Shown here piece by piece: positions 40,201 to 44,317 of a stretch of 64,000 nucleotides of DNA. A program made the position numbers and the translations under genes. The DNA lies in contig NMRB01000960.1 in assembly GCA_002633025.1 (NCBI GenBank), positions 89,866 through 153,865 on the forward strand, in the 5' to 3' direction. The notes under the pieces were generated by a model, which was not told where the DNA came from, searched no databases, and saw nothing but the letters and a program-made list of their open reading frames with translations. Origin of the DNA: Notospermus geniculatus (taxonomy: Eukaryota; Nemertea; Pilidiophora; Heteronemertea; Lineidae). Each line of letters begins with the position of its first letter. Positions within the stretch are counted from its first letter, which is position 1.

Positions 40201-42285
40201 TGCCTGCCACCACCTGTCTATTTTTTGTTTTTTTCATAACTACTCACTAAGCGACCGATTTTTAGCGTGCAAAGTGGACTAAGTAATTCTCGCGATGTTG
40301 ACCTCGGCTCATCTTCGTCATATTGAAGTCGGTTTATAAGCGTTTATTTTCATTATTTTCTCCATCGGCTGCTTCAGTGTCAGCCATGTTGGTTACTAAT
40401 TCCATCCTCTACCACAGAATGGCAGCTGCTACCAGCCATACTGTAGAAATTCTACGAAATCGCACATGTCTTCACTGCGAATGGTGAAGCCCAGCGAACG
40501 CTAGCGCCGACGTGCGCCGATTCGCGGAACTGAACGGGGCCTGGTGTGACGTGACGTCGCGATTCTCTGCACTGTGTTACCTTGCTTGGACGCTGAAGTT
40601 TATGCCGCCATATTGGATGGAAGGTTTATTAGAAATTACTGAAGTCAATAAGACCAAAAGCAAAATATTTTGTTGACTACTTCTAAAATCATTCCAACCT
40701 TCTGGTATCGTGTACTGGAGAATAAAACCACATCTTATTCCAATATTTTGCATTCAGTACTTGTTTATCAAGCGTGAAAATTAGCAATTCACAACTTTTG
40801 TAATACATTCGTAATGTAAAGTTTCCCTGTAGACCCATGGCTAATTATGCATGAATCAGCTCATTATCCAAGGATTATGACGTTGGTGCATATAGCCTCT
40901 AACGTCTTCTATTCTTGCGTGTCCCTTTTCGTTTCTTTATACAGTTGTACCGGGGACGACACAGCAAGTCAATCCGGACAATCCCGATCAGCCCGATGGT
41001 GGCAGCACTGTAAACTCTGGAGGTCCAGTTAACAGATCTGTAGGCCTACCTCCCGCCAGGATAAACCCTCGTCCGAATCGGCCATCCATGGTGACGCAAA
41101 AACACCCATCAGAGGGTAGGTAGTGTATCATTATGGCCTCCACACCTCACGGTGGGGAGGACATATTGATTTCGCAGGATTTCTTTCTTTCTCTCCAATT
41201 TTCAAATTTCGGGGACGGTTTTGCAAATACTGATTGAGCTATCTTTCATTCTCAGCCATCGGTTCACCTGTCGCCAGCTCTGAAAGGCTGGAATTTAACA
41301 TACACACACTGATCATAAGTATTGCAACATAAATTTCTCGGAAGTCAGTCGTCAATGTTTGATTCCCAAATATTGATCCGCGTTCAAGGCATCATGGGAA
41401 ATTTTGGGACTACTTGTTGCATTTTCAAGATGGCGGTCGATTCCCCAGTTCAAGATTATAAATTGCAGAATTTCTCCAATAGGCCTACCTAGGATGTCTC
41501 CCATCATTGTGTGTGTGGGTATCACATTATCCATCATGATTATGACATACATACATGTACTGTACATGTAGGCCTCTGTTGTATGAGATATGCTGTAGGC
41601 CTACGTCATGTGAGCCACTGACAGCTATGTACCGTACTAACTTAGGCTGGTGGTGAATAAAAGCTGCCGGGGTCATAACCCAACTATCATCCTTTTCTTC
41701 TCAACAATGTCGTATCTATGACAATTCCTCATCAGAAATGAAATATCAGTCAATTGTTTGCAAAGTTTGCAAGAAATAAGTTTCATATCGCTATTTCCTA
41801 GGATTTACGTTCGTGGCGCAGTAGATCACGTGATTACCCAGTTCAGGTTGTGATTTGGCTCGCGTAGTTAGACACTAACAAATGTTTGTGTGATGCGCCG
41901 CGCCCGGACACAGGTTGGGGCGTGCATCCGAGCGCCTACATGTGAGACACAATGGGCGTCAACAGCCGACATTGCTCACTTGCGATCAGATCACTTGCGA
42001 TATCGCATGGTTGCTGCGTCTCACACGATTCTATTCCGGAGTTGGTCGAGTTGTGCCAGAACTAGACATTTGTTTCTCTTTTCTCCAGGTAAAGCAAGTG
42101 AGACTGGCCTGATTGTTGGACTCTGCGTGGGCGTCATCCTTCTTCTTGCTGCCGTCTCCGCCGGCGTTATTTATTGGAAGAAGCAAAGGTTTGCAGCGAA
42201 CGCGGAAGGTTTCGACAACGCTGTGTACATGAAGAGTGATGATACTGTAAACATTCAAGGGAACGTGGCAAAAATAGACGTTTAA
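7127..42285 (+). CDS. Mannose-receptor-like multi-CTLD endocytic receptor, 3' part of gene
   Basis: The 16 exons are 7127-7275, 10033-10220, 11283-11419, 14155-14210, 16209-16552, 16675-16837, 18252-18386, 19206-19322, 26211-26356, 27687-27789, 28962-29215, 33733-33907, 36328-36579, 37183-37362, 40945-41115 and 42089-42285. Every junction is phase-compatible, and the total of 2767 nt leaves one open frame of 921 residues. They encode CTLDs A (partial) to F, a Pro/Gly/Asn-rich stalk, one transmembrane helix and a cytoplasmic tail of about 45 aa with FDNAVY. This is the type-I architecture of the MRC1/MRC2/PLA2R1/LY75 family, whose members usually add an N-terminal Cys-rich domain, an FNII domain and further CTLDs. 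Those would lie upstream of the window. CTLD B has the galactose-type QPD triplet, C and D have mannose-type EPN, E has EPQ, and A and F lack a Ca2+-site triplet. The inferred role is surface capture and internalisation of glycans. One intron (after 14210) uses a GC donor. Confidence 0.9.
7325..7850. repeat. Foldback element, about 135-bp arms
   Basis: The left arm (about 7332-7462: actcggtaccc, gtcgttccggccgccgcg, aaacgactgggaaagcaag) is inverted at about 7700-7845 (cttgctttcccagtcgtttg, gcggccggagcgac, gggtcccgagt). The middle of about 240 bp is unique. There is no coding content beyond chance ORFs. Confidence 0.75.
8100..8635 (+). repeat. Dispersed repeat family G, copy 1
   Basis: This stretch of about 540 bp reappears in opposite orientation at about 41375-41925. 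Shared words include gcggcgcatcacacaaa, ttgcaaactttgcaaa, tatttcatttctg and cgccatcttgaaaatgca. It lies in the intron after CTLD A exon 1. No ORF is conserved between the copies, so it is probably non-autonomous. Confidence 0.75.
8813..10000 (+). mobile_element. Element A, interrupted by a giant palindrome
   Basis: The flanks 8818-8971 (cattcggaagttccgaagg onward) and 9718-10000 (taggtcacacaaaaacgttg to the gtccgaggtgaaatacgccg region) together match an uninterrupted copy at 57997-58410. That second copy serves as the empty site for the nested palindrome at 8980-9710. A short terminal cattcgga/ttccgaatg inversion is visible at the outer ends of this copy. Confidence 0.75.
8980..9710. mobile_element. 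Near-perfect palindromic (foldback) insertion, 356-bp arms
   Basis: Left arm 8980-9335 and right arm 9355-9710 are equal in length and, by eye, complementary throughout, around a 19-nt loop. The termini read cacaggaacttgtaccg. The 7-8 bp word (g)catgaac lies on both sides (8972-8979 and 9710-9717), as a target-site duplication. There is no transposase. It is inserted in element A. The lack of visible arm divergence implies recent insertion, gene conversion or an assembly duplication. The TSD size would fit a hAT-type mobiliser, which is an inference. Confidence 0.85.
10033..10220 (+). CDS. Lectin exon: CTLD A end and CTLD B start
   Basis: The acceptor is ggtttcag at 10032 and the donor is gtaagc at 10221; entry phase is 1 and exit phase is 0. 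It encodes NKCVTAGTGASLGLWYDNDC and VKKYICE, the end of CTLD A with WYD in place of WND. A short Thr/Ser linker follows, then WTCPQGWVLDTFWNKCYK, the typical C..GW......CY start of CTLD B. Confidence 0.9.
10507..11236. mobile_element. hAT-like TIR element (730 bp), non-autonomous
   Basis: Terminal inverted repeats of about 26 bp: CAGGGCCGACCGCACAGAAA at 10507 and the reverse complement CAGGGCCGACCCGCACAGAA at the right end (11236). The CAGGG start is typical of hAT ends, but I could not find a clear 8-bp TSD. It contains a second MITE at 10570-10795. No transposase ORF is seen. Confidence 0.7.
10570..10795. repeat. Nested MITE (226 bp)
   Basis: Inverted termini tttgacgggcg and tttttatcgccgcgat at the left match atcgccgcgataaaaa and gcccgtcaaa at the right. 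It is inserted within the 10507-11236 element. An additional internal copy of ttgacgggcgtttt at about 10727-10742 suggests an internal rearrangement. Confidence 0.75.
11283..11419 (+). CDS. Lectin exon: CTLD B, first half
   Basis: The acceptor is ctatttcag at 11282 and the donor is gtaagc at 11420; entry phase is 0 and exit phase is 2. It encodes KTWENARDHCRTFGGDLISI followed by HSKDTETIIDNLV, the alpha1/alpha2 region (W..A...C...G..L..I.) found in essentially every CTLD. Confidence 0.92.
11420..14042. other. Intron, no gene recognised
   Basis: AT-rich intronic DNA. A minus-strand open frame of 244 codons (12304-13038) has no recognisable domain and biased composition, and I treat it as chance. 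Phrases such as 'cctgac...catgg...' recur loosely at 13680-13990 just before an N-gap. No TIR element was resolved. Confidence 0.5.
14043..14141. other. Assembly gap (99 N)
   Basis: A run of N ends 13 bases before a lectin exon. The polypyrimidine tract and branch point of that exon's acceptor are mostly hidden by the gap. Confidence 0.99.
14155..14210 (+). CDS. Lectin exon: CTLD B, WIGL segment; GC donor
   Basis: A 56-nt micro-exon after atttcag (14154), encoding GHNRAFWIGLNSRDPSTVG with entry phase 2 and exit phase 1. The only donor giving the required phase is gcaagt at 14211, a GC-AG intron. The extended match gttg|gcaagt fits the strict consensus expected of GC donors. The reading frame joins cleanly to 16209. 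Confidence 0.8.
14831..15117. mobile_element. Tc1/mariner-like MITE rich in GTAACTTACG repeats
   Basis: TA dinucleotides at 14829-14830 and 15118-15119 flank TIRs of about 25 bp: CAGTACGGGTCACAATTGAC at the left, and the right end is the reverse complement of CAGTACAGGTCACAATTGAC. The interior is a cluster of about a dozen near-palindromic 'cgtaagttac/gtaacttacg' words, an unusual internal satellite-like composition. It is non-coding. Confidence 0.8.
16209..16552 (+). CDS. Lectin exon: CTLD B end (QPD site) and CTLD C start
   Basis: The acceptor is cattctag at 16208 and the donor is gtgagt at 16553; entry phase is 1 and exit phase is 0. It encodes NWGYKQPDNYNNQENCV, LGWKDLNC and GHEWICQ, closing CTLD B. 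The QPD triplet replaces EPN, which in the lectin family shifts preference toward galactose/GalNAc; WKD stands for WND. After a short linker, CDQGWLHNNGMCYLD and HKSRAYCNGLGGDLVHI start CTLD C. Confidence 0.93.
16675..16837 (+). CDS. Lectin exon: CTLD C, EPN sugar-binding segment
   Basis: The acceptor is ggcattag at 16674 and the donor is gtgagt at 16838; entry phase is 0 and exit phase is 1. It encodes MDHWIGLNELDLNGYRWTDG and FNWNQQEPNDNHGAERCV. EPN followed by N..E.C is the canonical mannose-type Ca2+ site, so this domain is a strong candidate for active Man/GlcNAc/Fuc binding. Confidence 0.93.
16979..17108. repeat. Palindromic MITE (130 bp)
   Basis: The arms gaggttaagaaaccgctccg and gttaacgataacactaacgc are inverted as gcgttactgttaccgttaac and cggaccgatttcttaacctc, around a loop near the tacatttgcaatgta centre. 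It lies in the intron after CTLD C. Confidence 0.8.
17288..17480 (+). repeat. Dispersed repeat family E, copy 1
   Basis: About 190 bp repeated in direct orientation at 45299-45475. Shared words are gcaccgctactcactcc, agttcggccgaaa, tagtgcaacctcat, ccacatattatagcattatc and gaatccccaatgctg. The origin is unknown. Confidence 0.75.
18252..18386 (+). CDS. Lectin exon: CTLD C end and CTLD D start
   Basis: The acceptor is aattacag at 18251 and the donor is gttagt at 18387; phase 1 on both sides. It encodes LWRDENCGRKFMSICE (Ca2+-site WND written WRD, final disulphide cysteines). A Ser/Thr/Pro linker with an NST sequon follows, then GNCRKDYFAAG opening CTLD D. Confidence 0.9.
19206..19322 (+). CDS. 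Lectin exon: CTLD D, first half
   Basis: The acceptor is gatttcag at 19205 and the donor is gtaagt at 19323; phase 1 on both sides. It encodes DNCFKYFDQNVSYTTASEMC then HLATINSANEL, the N-terminal loop and alpha-helices of a CTLD. The following intron is 6.9 kb, inflated by several nested elements. Confidence 0.9.
19486..19943. mobile_element. TIR element D, copy 1 (458 bp)
   Basis: The ends ggcctgggtttacatagagc and gctctatgtaaacccagcc are inverted. The interior holds the hairpin gagaacgagcatgctcgttc. A second copy without the left end is at about 25672-25945. A further inward-facing end (gagtttacatagaacgtgtc, from about 19949) abuts directly, suggesting two related insertions side by side. 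Confidence 0.75.
20078..21130. mobile_element. Foldback element C, host of a nested insertion
   Basis: The left end catcttcgataatcgaaggc is inverted at the right end (gccttcgattatcgaagatg). Arms continue as gccgatctg.tcacca, gcgtta and cacatcaccctt, through ccagtccgcgg. The word tctcaac borders both sides (20071-20077, 21133-21139), fitting a 7-8 bp TSD. The left arm is split by the 728-bp element at 20114-20841; the right arm is intact and shows the unoccupied site. Confidence 0.8.
20114..20841. mobile_element. Nested foldback with CACAGTG termini and 5-bp TSD (Transib/ProtoRAG-like ends)
   Basis: Both ends start CACAGTGGGTTTTAAC, and the arms (about 20114-20340 and 20615-20841) are inverted. 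The TSD ccact is at 20109-20113 and 20842-20846. The sister arm of the host palindrome (about 21093-21104) carries a single ccatt at the corresponding place, confirming an insertion of this size. The terminal heptamer equals the V(D)J recombination signal consensus heptamer, the TSD length is that of Transib/ProtoRAG, and an A-run starts at position 30 of each end. No transposase ORF is present. The superfamily assignment is an inference. Confidence 0.75.
21140..22870. other. Intronic stretch, little recognised
   Basis: Contains a short perfect hairpin (aagaccgccacc/ggtggcggtctt, 21157-21188), a repeated aatccccgagctgttttcg-like word near 21770-21820, and a run of ggccta units at 22841-22860. 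There is no exon-like reading frame with splice borders. Confidence 0.5.
22871..23081. repeat. Palindromic MITE (about 210 bp)
   Basis: Arms taggcccaggccactgaagc and ccagtttactgacaacacca are inverted around the centre gacgaagtcgtgacttcgtc. The outer parts differ by a few substitutions, so it is older than the 8980-9710 palindrome. Confidence 0.8.
23390..24110 (+). repeat. Degenerate repeat family K with tandem ~150-bp units
   Basis: Contains the family word gacctacttttcaaggtcac-agaggtcaaag near 23485. About four diverged units follow, each with 'atggccgccagg.agccatcttgaaaaatgg' (near 23640, 23800, 23945 and 24085). Related sequences are at about 25440-25660, 37505-38240, 48575-49450 (-) and 60680-61215. 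It embeds a perfect AGGTCA-CAG-AGGTCA. Confidence 0.7.
25440..25660 (+). repeat. Family K fragment
   Basis: Shares the start-like words gtccgttaaactggcacgtt and caaccgcaaggcccagg, and the later 'cctccagggggcattttccg', with other family K copies (compare 37505-37800). Confidence 0.55.
25672..25945 (+). repeat. Element D, copy 2 (left end missing)
   Basis: Matches 19561-19935 closely (ggatttttcatttggccg, agaacgagcatgctcgttc, ttgcatcacgaaatgca) and ends with the degraded TIR ctctgtaaagccagcc. Internal deletions separate the copies. Confidence 0.75.
26211..26356 (+). CDS. Lectin exon: CTLD D, EPN sugar-binding segment
   Basis: The acceptor is cttatccag at 26210 and the donor is gtaaga at 26357; entry phase is 1 and exit phase is 0. 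It encodes KPFYIGLENAVHDGFMWTDN and VNWAKGEPNGPWGM. The EPN triplet in GEPNG predicts a mannose-type site, the second such site in the receptor. Confidence 0.93.
26461..27652. mobile_element. Large inverted-repeat element F with doubled ends
   Basis: The outer ends at about 26461-26640 and 27480-27652 are inverted (gcggaaacatcgtgttagag, caaatctgaacccaggttta). A second, internal inverted pair spans about 26640-26840 and 26970-27180 (acgtcatttgacgcaacgac, tttacaccccataaatg). A third end-like segment at about 27180-27230 suggests one copy inserted into, or duplicated within, another. A fragment recurs at about 45491-45545. No transposase ORF is seen. Confidence 0.7.
27687..27789 (+). CDS. Lectin exon: CTLD D, C-terminal part
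   Basis: The acceptor is aacttacag at 27686 and the donor is gtgagc at 27790; entry phase is 0 and exit phase is 1. It encodes DYCVVINDGFALTGKWRDID then C and HFLCQG. WRD with the paired cysteines completes the EPN domain. Confidence 0.92.
27950..28650 (+). repeat. Tandem repeat, five units of about 150 bp
   Basis: The landmark tggccgccag recurs at 28011, 28160, 28311, 28463 and (as tggctgccaa) 28603, a spacing of 140-152. Each unit also carries ttttttgtgtgtatgttggg, ggtgactagagg and cctttcgaaaatggcc. It is intronic, between CTLD D and E. Confidence 0.85.
28962..29215 (+). CDS. Lectin exon: Pro-rich linker and CTLD E, first half
   Basis: The acceptor is gtctcccag at 28961 and the donor is gtaaga at 29216; entry phase is 1 and exit phase is 0. 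It encodes the linker SAPPPATPINP, then CKNGYQSYRGRCYTFDSDL, TWDQANRFCQADGATVVSML and MVWTGLSDKM. This is a complete N-terminal half with the intron placed just after the WIGL-equivalent. Confidence 0.92.
29583..29917. repeat. MITE with a tandem duplication of its right end
   Basis: The left end taaagcctagtttaaacttc gives inverted matches at two right ends, gtataaactaggctt near 29831 and gtataaactaggctttag near 29917. The last 86 bp (aattccgcgaagtcggcgtc onward) are present twice in tandem. Confidence 0.75.
29975..30045 (-). mobile_element. tRNA-like SINE head (Cys-like)
   Basis: On the minus strand it reads ggctcgttggctgaatggat, with an A box (TGGCTGAATGG) matching the pol III consensus and a B box ggttcgaatcc. 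The anticodon-loop region ttgcaaa would give GCA (Cys). The acceptor stem does not pair, so it is a tRNA-derived SINE or pseudogene rather than a working tRNA. Confidence 0.6.
30152..30411 (+). repeat. MITE family M, copy 1
   Basis: The ends taaagataatgtatcacg and cgtgatacatgatcttta are near-inverted. The interior (gtttgtaaacatggatgttt, cacaagacaaag-like words, aaacaaacaaaatgtaaata) is found in opposite orientation at about 62886-63150. Confidence 0.8.
30770..30840 (+). mobile_element. tRNA-like segment of a probable SINE
   Basis: The B-box-like gcgtgggttcgattcccagc is preceded at tRNA-like distance by weak A-box sequence and followed by a T-run. The extent of the SINE (perhaps about 30440-31020) was not resolved. 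Confidence 0.4.
31166..31293. repeat. MITE with 24-bp TIRs
   Basis: tgtacacgatcaaatttttc and atcc at the left are perfectly inverted at the right (ggatgaaaaatttgatcgtg then taca). The interior of about 80 bp is unique. Confidence 0.85.
33110..33325 (+). repeat. Direct repeat R, copy 1, upstream of CTLD E exon
   Basis: Shares ggctcgacaagactgttcaa, tgatctaagtcaccaattag, acctgatgaagggtta and cacgctataacagcacgttg with the copy at about 34088-34385. The two copies bracket the exon at 33733-33907 in the same orientation. Confidence 0.75.
33733..33907 (+). CDS. Lectin exon: CTLD E, second half (EPQ variant)
   Basis: The acceptor is cctcatgcag at 33732 and the donor is gtaagt at 33908; entry phase is 0 and exit phase is 1. 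It encodes YFWSENWPASYTNWGKTEPQ, GGCVAMKRESGEWHDIKC and LPVVCKI. The triplet is EPQ, a hybrid of EPN and QPD, with WHD for WND. Sugar specificity cannot be predicted. Confidence 0.92.
34088..34385 (+). repeat. Direct repeat R, copy 2, downstream of CTLD E exon
   Basis: Diverged copy of 33110-33325 in the same orientation, with a longer middle section that includes a tcaatatggtatcagtccag insertion. Confidence 0.7.
34432..34553 (+). repeat. Half copy of the 6863-7060 MITE
   Basis: Matches the left arm and loop of the MITE at 6863-7060 nearly base for base and stops at tgtgacatgcttt, where the right arm should begin. Confidence 0.85.
35038..35165. other. Assembly gap (128 N)
   Basis: Run of N inside the intron between CTLD E and CTLD F. 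Confidence 0.99.
35180..35650 (-). repeat. Degenerate tandem repeat family J
   Basis: Two to three diverged units of about 130 bp contain aggtcaaggtcaaacttgat, aatttcgattatgtaat, gacctg/ccttgatgatca and 'cacccatacttaggttatt'. The same family is on the other strand at about 49800-50600. It is rich in tcaaggtca words. Confidence 0.7.
36328..36579 (+). CDS. Lectin exon: Pro-rich linker and CTLD F, first half
   Basis: The acceptor is tttctttcag at 36327 and the donor is gtataa at 36580; phase 1 on both sides. It encodes the linker TPPTLPPVQITQ, then CDHGWIPFTGMCYKLSD, RYAEAKLQCISEGATLVSI and DSFWIGLYRHNTG. This is a standard CTLD N-terminal half. Confidence 0.93.
37183..37362 (+). CDS. Lectin exon: CTLD F, second half (Ca2+ site lost)
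   Basis: The acceptor is atctgacag at 37182 and the donor is gtaaag at 37363; phase 1 on both sides. It encodes DFSWIDKSAVGFTKWKKGAP then TDQCVDFFKASGLWNTNIC and KRGCICM. The triplet position reads APR and WND is WNT, so the sugar-type Ca2+ site is absent. It is the membrane-proximal domain. Confidence 0.9.
37505..38240 (+). repeat. Family K copy
   Basis: It starts near gcctgcttggccgcaaggcc and contains gtccgtacgtccgtaaactt, repeated ccactagggggccaaaacc (near 37857 and 38153), and gacctactttgcaaggtcac-aggggtcaaag near 37988. Confidence 0.65.
38241..40944. other. Intron, low-information; CCCTAA-like degenerate stretch
   Basis: No exon candidate was found in this 2.7-kb region. About 39650-39840 has repeated aaccctag/ccctaa words resembling degenerate telomere-type repeats. 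The region also holds diverged direct copies of 'accgaacctgacgtaggcctaga.actgcag' near 38600 and 39540, and 'gtaggcctac.tgt.cctgtctaacatgttaa' near 39915 and 39975. Confidence 0.5.
40945..41115 (+). CDS. Lectin exon: extracellular stalk
   Basis: The acceptor is tttatacag at 40944 and the donor is gtaggt at 41116; phase 1 on both sides. It encodes a Pro/Asn/Gly/Ser-rich segment (VNPDNPDQPDGGSTVNSGG, then PVNRSVGLPPARINP) with an NRS sequon and no cysteines. This is a spacer between the last CTLD and the membrane. Confidence 0.85.
41375..41925 (-). repeat. Dispersed repeat family G, copy 2
   Basis: Reverse-orientation copy of 8100-8635. It runs to within about 165 bp of the last lectin exon. 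The two copies in one gene form a 33-kb-spaced inverted pair. Confidence 0.75.
42089..42285 (+). CDS. Lectin terminal exon: transmembrane helix and cytoplasmic tail
   Basis: The acceptor is tttctccag at 42088, phase 1; the stop TAA is at 42283-42285. It encodes SETGLIVGLCVGVILLLAAV continuing to GVIYW, one hydrophobic span closed by KKQR (type I orientation). A tail with GFDNAVYMKSDDTVNI follows. FDNAVY (42211-42228) has the F-x-N-x-x-Y form of clathrin-adaptor signals, like FDNPVY in LDL receptor and the FENTLY-type motif of mannose receptors. Confidence 0.93.
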
Positions 42286-42307
42286 TCATCAAATTGATGA
42301 TAGATAA

Positions 42308-42313
42308 AATAAA
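42308..42313 (+). terminator. Candidate polyadenylation signal AATAAA (proximal)
   Basis: AATAAA 23 bases after the lectin stop codon. This would give a very short 3'UTR. A second AATAAA at 42377-42382 lies inside a MITE. Confidence 0.5.
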
Positions 42314-42364
42314 CTCTGTATATCGAGTGTTTGTGCGGGAGAGAAAGTTGTATTTGTAGAGATA

Positions 42365-42486
42365 TGGGGTCATATGAATAAAGACTAGCAAATGCTTTTA
42401 CTTCAGATTTGTACAGCATTGCCTTGTGCATTTGTATTGCAAAATTCAAGTAAAAGCATTTACTAGTCTTTATTAATATGACCCAT
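42365..42486. repeat. 122-bp palindromic MITE N, copy 1, in lectin 3' flank
   Basis: Termini gggtcatatgaataaagact and agcaaatgcttttactt are inverted at the right (aagtaaaagcatttactagt, ctttattaatatgaccc). A close copy is at 48437-48560. The TIR itself contains AATAAA at 42377-42382, 92 bases after the stop. Confidence 0.88.
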
Positions 42487-42982
42487 TGTTCGTCATCATC
42501 CTTACTGTTACGTTGAGCGAATGTTTAGCAGAACACTGTTTCCAATGACGTCAGCACGTTGATGACTACAATATTAACGTCAAAATATTGACGATTACGT
42601 CATCAGTTTGCAGATACAGTCTGTTGTGAAGAGTGAAAAATGCTTGCAAAATGAAAGAGGCGCGCACCATTGGATGGGCTGCGACTGATAACAATACGAC
42701 GTCTTTGGCACACTGCTGAATCTACTCATGGAAAAACCATTTTGGTTCCCGAAGTCACCGTCTGATGGCGTCATTTTGTGACTTCGGTACTGGCTGGGCG
42801 CCATATTTTTTTGCATTGATGACGTCACGGAATTCCCGTGCGGGTCACGTGCACATGGAATTTCTAAGATGGCGGCAGCAGATATAACCAAGTTAATAAA
42901 TATTGATGTAGCCGTGTTGATCCTTGAATCAATGAGTAGAAATGAGAGTAGGTAACACCGTCTTTTGAATCAACTTGGATAT

Positions 42983-43264
42983 ATTGAGACAAGCTTTCGA
43001 CCCTATCGGGCCTTCATCAGGTCTGAGGAAAATCATGACAACAGGAGTATACATAGGCCTATATGGTGACAATTACAGTGACAATACACATACATGTCTT
43101 GTGTTTGCTTTACCGTTGTCACCTTCTTAGTCACCAATTAATGTTCAGCAGCTACATTGTATGTGTATTGTCACTGTAATTGTCACCATATTATGTATAC
43201 TCCTGTTGTCATGATTTTTCTCAGACCTGATGAAGGCCCGATAGGGTCGAAAGCTTGTCTCAAT
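42983..43264. repeat. Palindromic element, right arm split by insertion
   Basis: The left part attgagacaagctttcgacc and ctatcgggccttcatcaggt is inverted at 43220-43264. The palindrome continues beyond the insertion as tctcaatatatcc at 44011-44023, pairing with ggatatattgaga at 42977-42989. Confidence 0.8.
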
Positions 43265-44009
43265 CATGGAGGTAGTATTGAGAAGGAGCGAGCACGGCCC
43301 TAATCGCTGTGACCACAATTCCACGCCCCCATTGTTTGCCTTTGTTCCCGCCTATTGTCCGGTACGCACGCTGAGCTCCTTGAAGGCAATCATGAATTCC
43401 GCACAACTCTCAAAGTGCAGCGCCATCTATAATTGCTATCGCGTCGACCCAATCATATTCTTGCGTTTTTCTCCACGTTGGGAATTAGATAACCGGCTAT
43501 TTCGAAGACAACTCAATTTGGTATACTCTCCGCTGTATTTTAGTGAAAAAATCATCGAAAAAGACCAATTTCCAATAAAGATATCTACGTTTTAAGGTAA
43601 ACATGATAATGATAATGATAATGAGATTCTTCGCATCTGAAAAGTTTGAAGAGGATTGCGTTATGATAGTTTAAAAGATGATTAGTTCAGGTAACATATA
43701 CGGGTGGTCGTTTCAGTGCGAGATGCTGCGAGGTGCTGTTTTTGACGCGATGAAAACGATGAATTTTTCAGTTTTCGTGCGTAGGCAACGTCCACTGCCA
43801 TTGTTCCCTTCTATTGTTTGGACTCTGACCATTGTACAAGGGAAGTGCTGACTGCACACGGAAATTACCGAAGATTAGATCGGCTTTTTCCGACCATCGT
43901 GCGGCGTTATTAGCCTATTGTCCCCCTAATCACTTTAGCAAACAGCGGAACGATGATTGTACTGTTTGATGTGGGGTCCGTGCTCGCTCCTTCTCAATAC
44001 TACCTCCAT
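43265..44009. mobile_element. 745-bp TIR element with perfect 8-bp TSD
   Basis: The left end is catggaggtagtattgagaa and the right end is the reverse complement (ttctcaatactacctccat); TIRs of about 32 bp extend through ggagcgagcacgg. The TSD gtctcaat is at 43257-43264 and 44010-44017. The interior has a (gataat)n microsatellite near 43605 and no transposase. The 8-bp TSD is hAT- or P-like, without canonical hAT termini. Confidence 0.85.
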
Positions 44010-44317
44010 GTCTCAATATATCCAGATATAAACAAGACTCTTGAGTTTTTCAGTTCTCTTTAAATTCCAAAATTGCCCTCTCTATTGTGAATAAACGTCG
44101 GAATACCGAGTACAACCGGTATTAAAACGAAAACAGCTCGACGCATTGAGATATGCTACTACATCGGATACGATGGGTAGTACGCCGGGCTATCCCATTC
44201 TAAAAATAGCTTCACTCTGCTGGGGGCAGGCAGAAATCCACTGCGCAATGGCGCCCAGCCAGTACCGAAGTGACAAAACGACGCCATCAGACGGTGACTT
44301 CGGGAATCAAAATGGGT

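Larger units (their letters stand above)
42735..44317. mobile_element. TIR-bounded composite element, host of nested palindromes
   Basis: The arms 42735-42803 and 44248-44317 are inverted (gaagtcaccgtctgatggcg, acttcggtactggctgggcg). Inside lie the palindrome 42983-43264 and the insertion 43265-44009. The outer pair could be one 1.6-kb element or two separate insertions. Confidence 0.6.

Noticed and set aside
43266-43595. 109-codon ORF inside the 745-bp nested element as a possible transposase fragment
   Set aside because: It begins inside the TIR, has no catalytic-motif pattern, and lies in a palindromic element where such frames are expected by chance.
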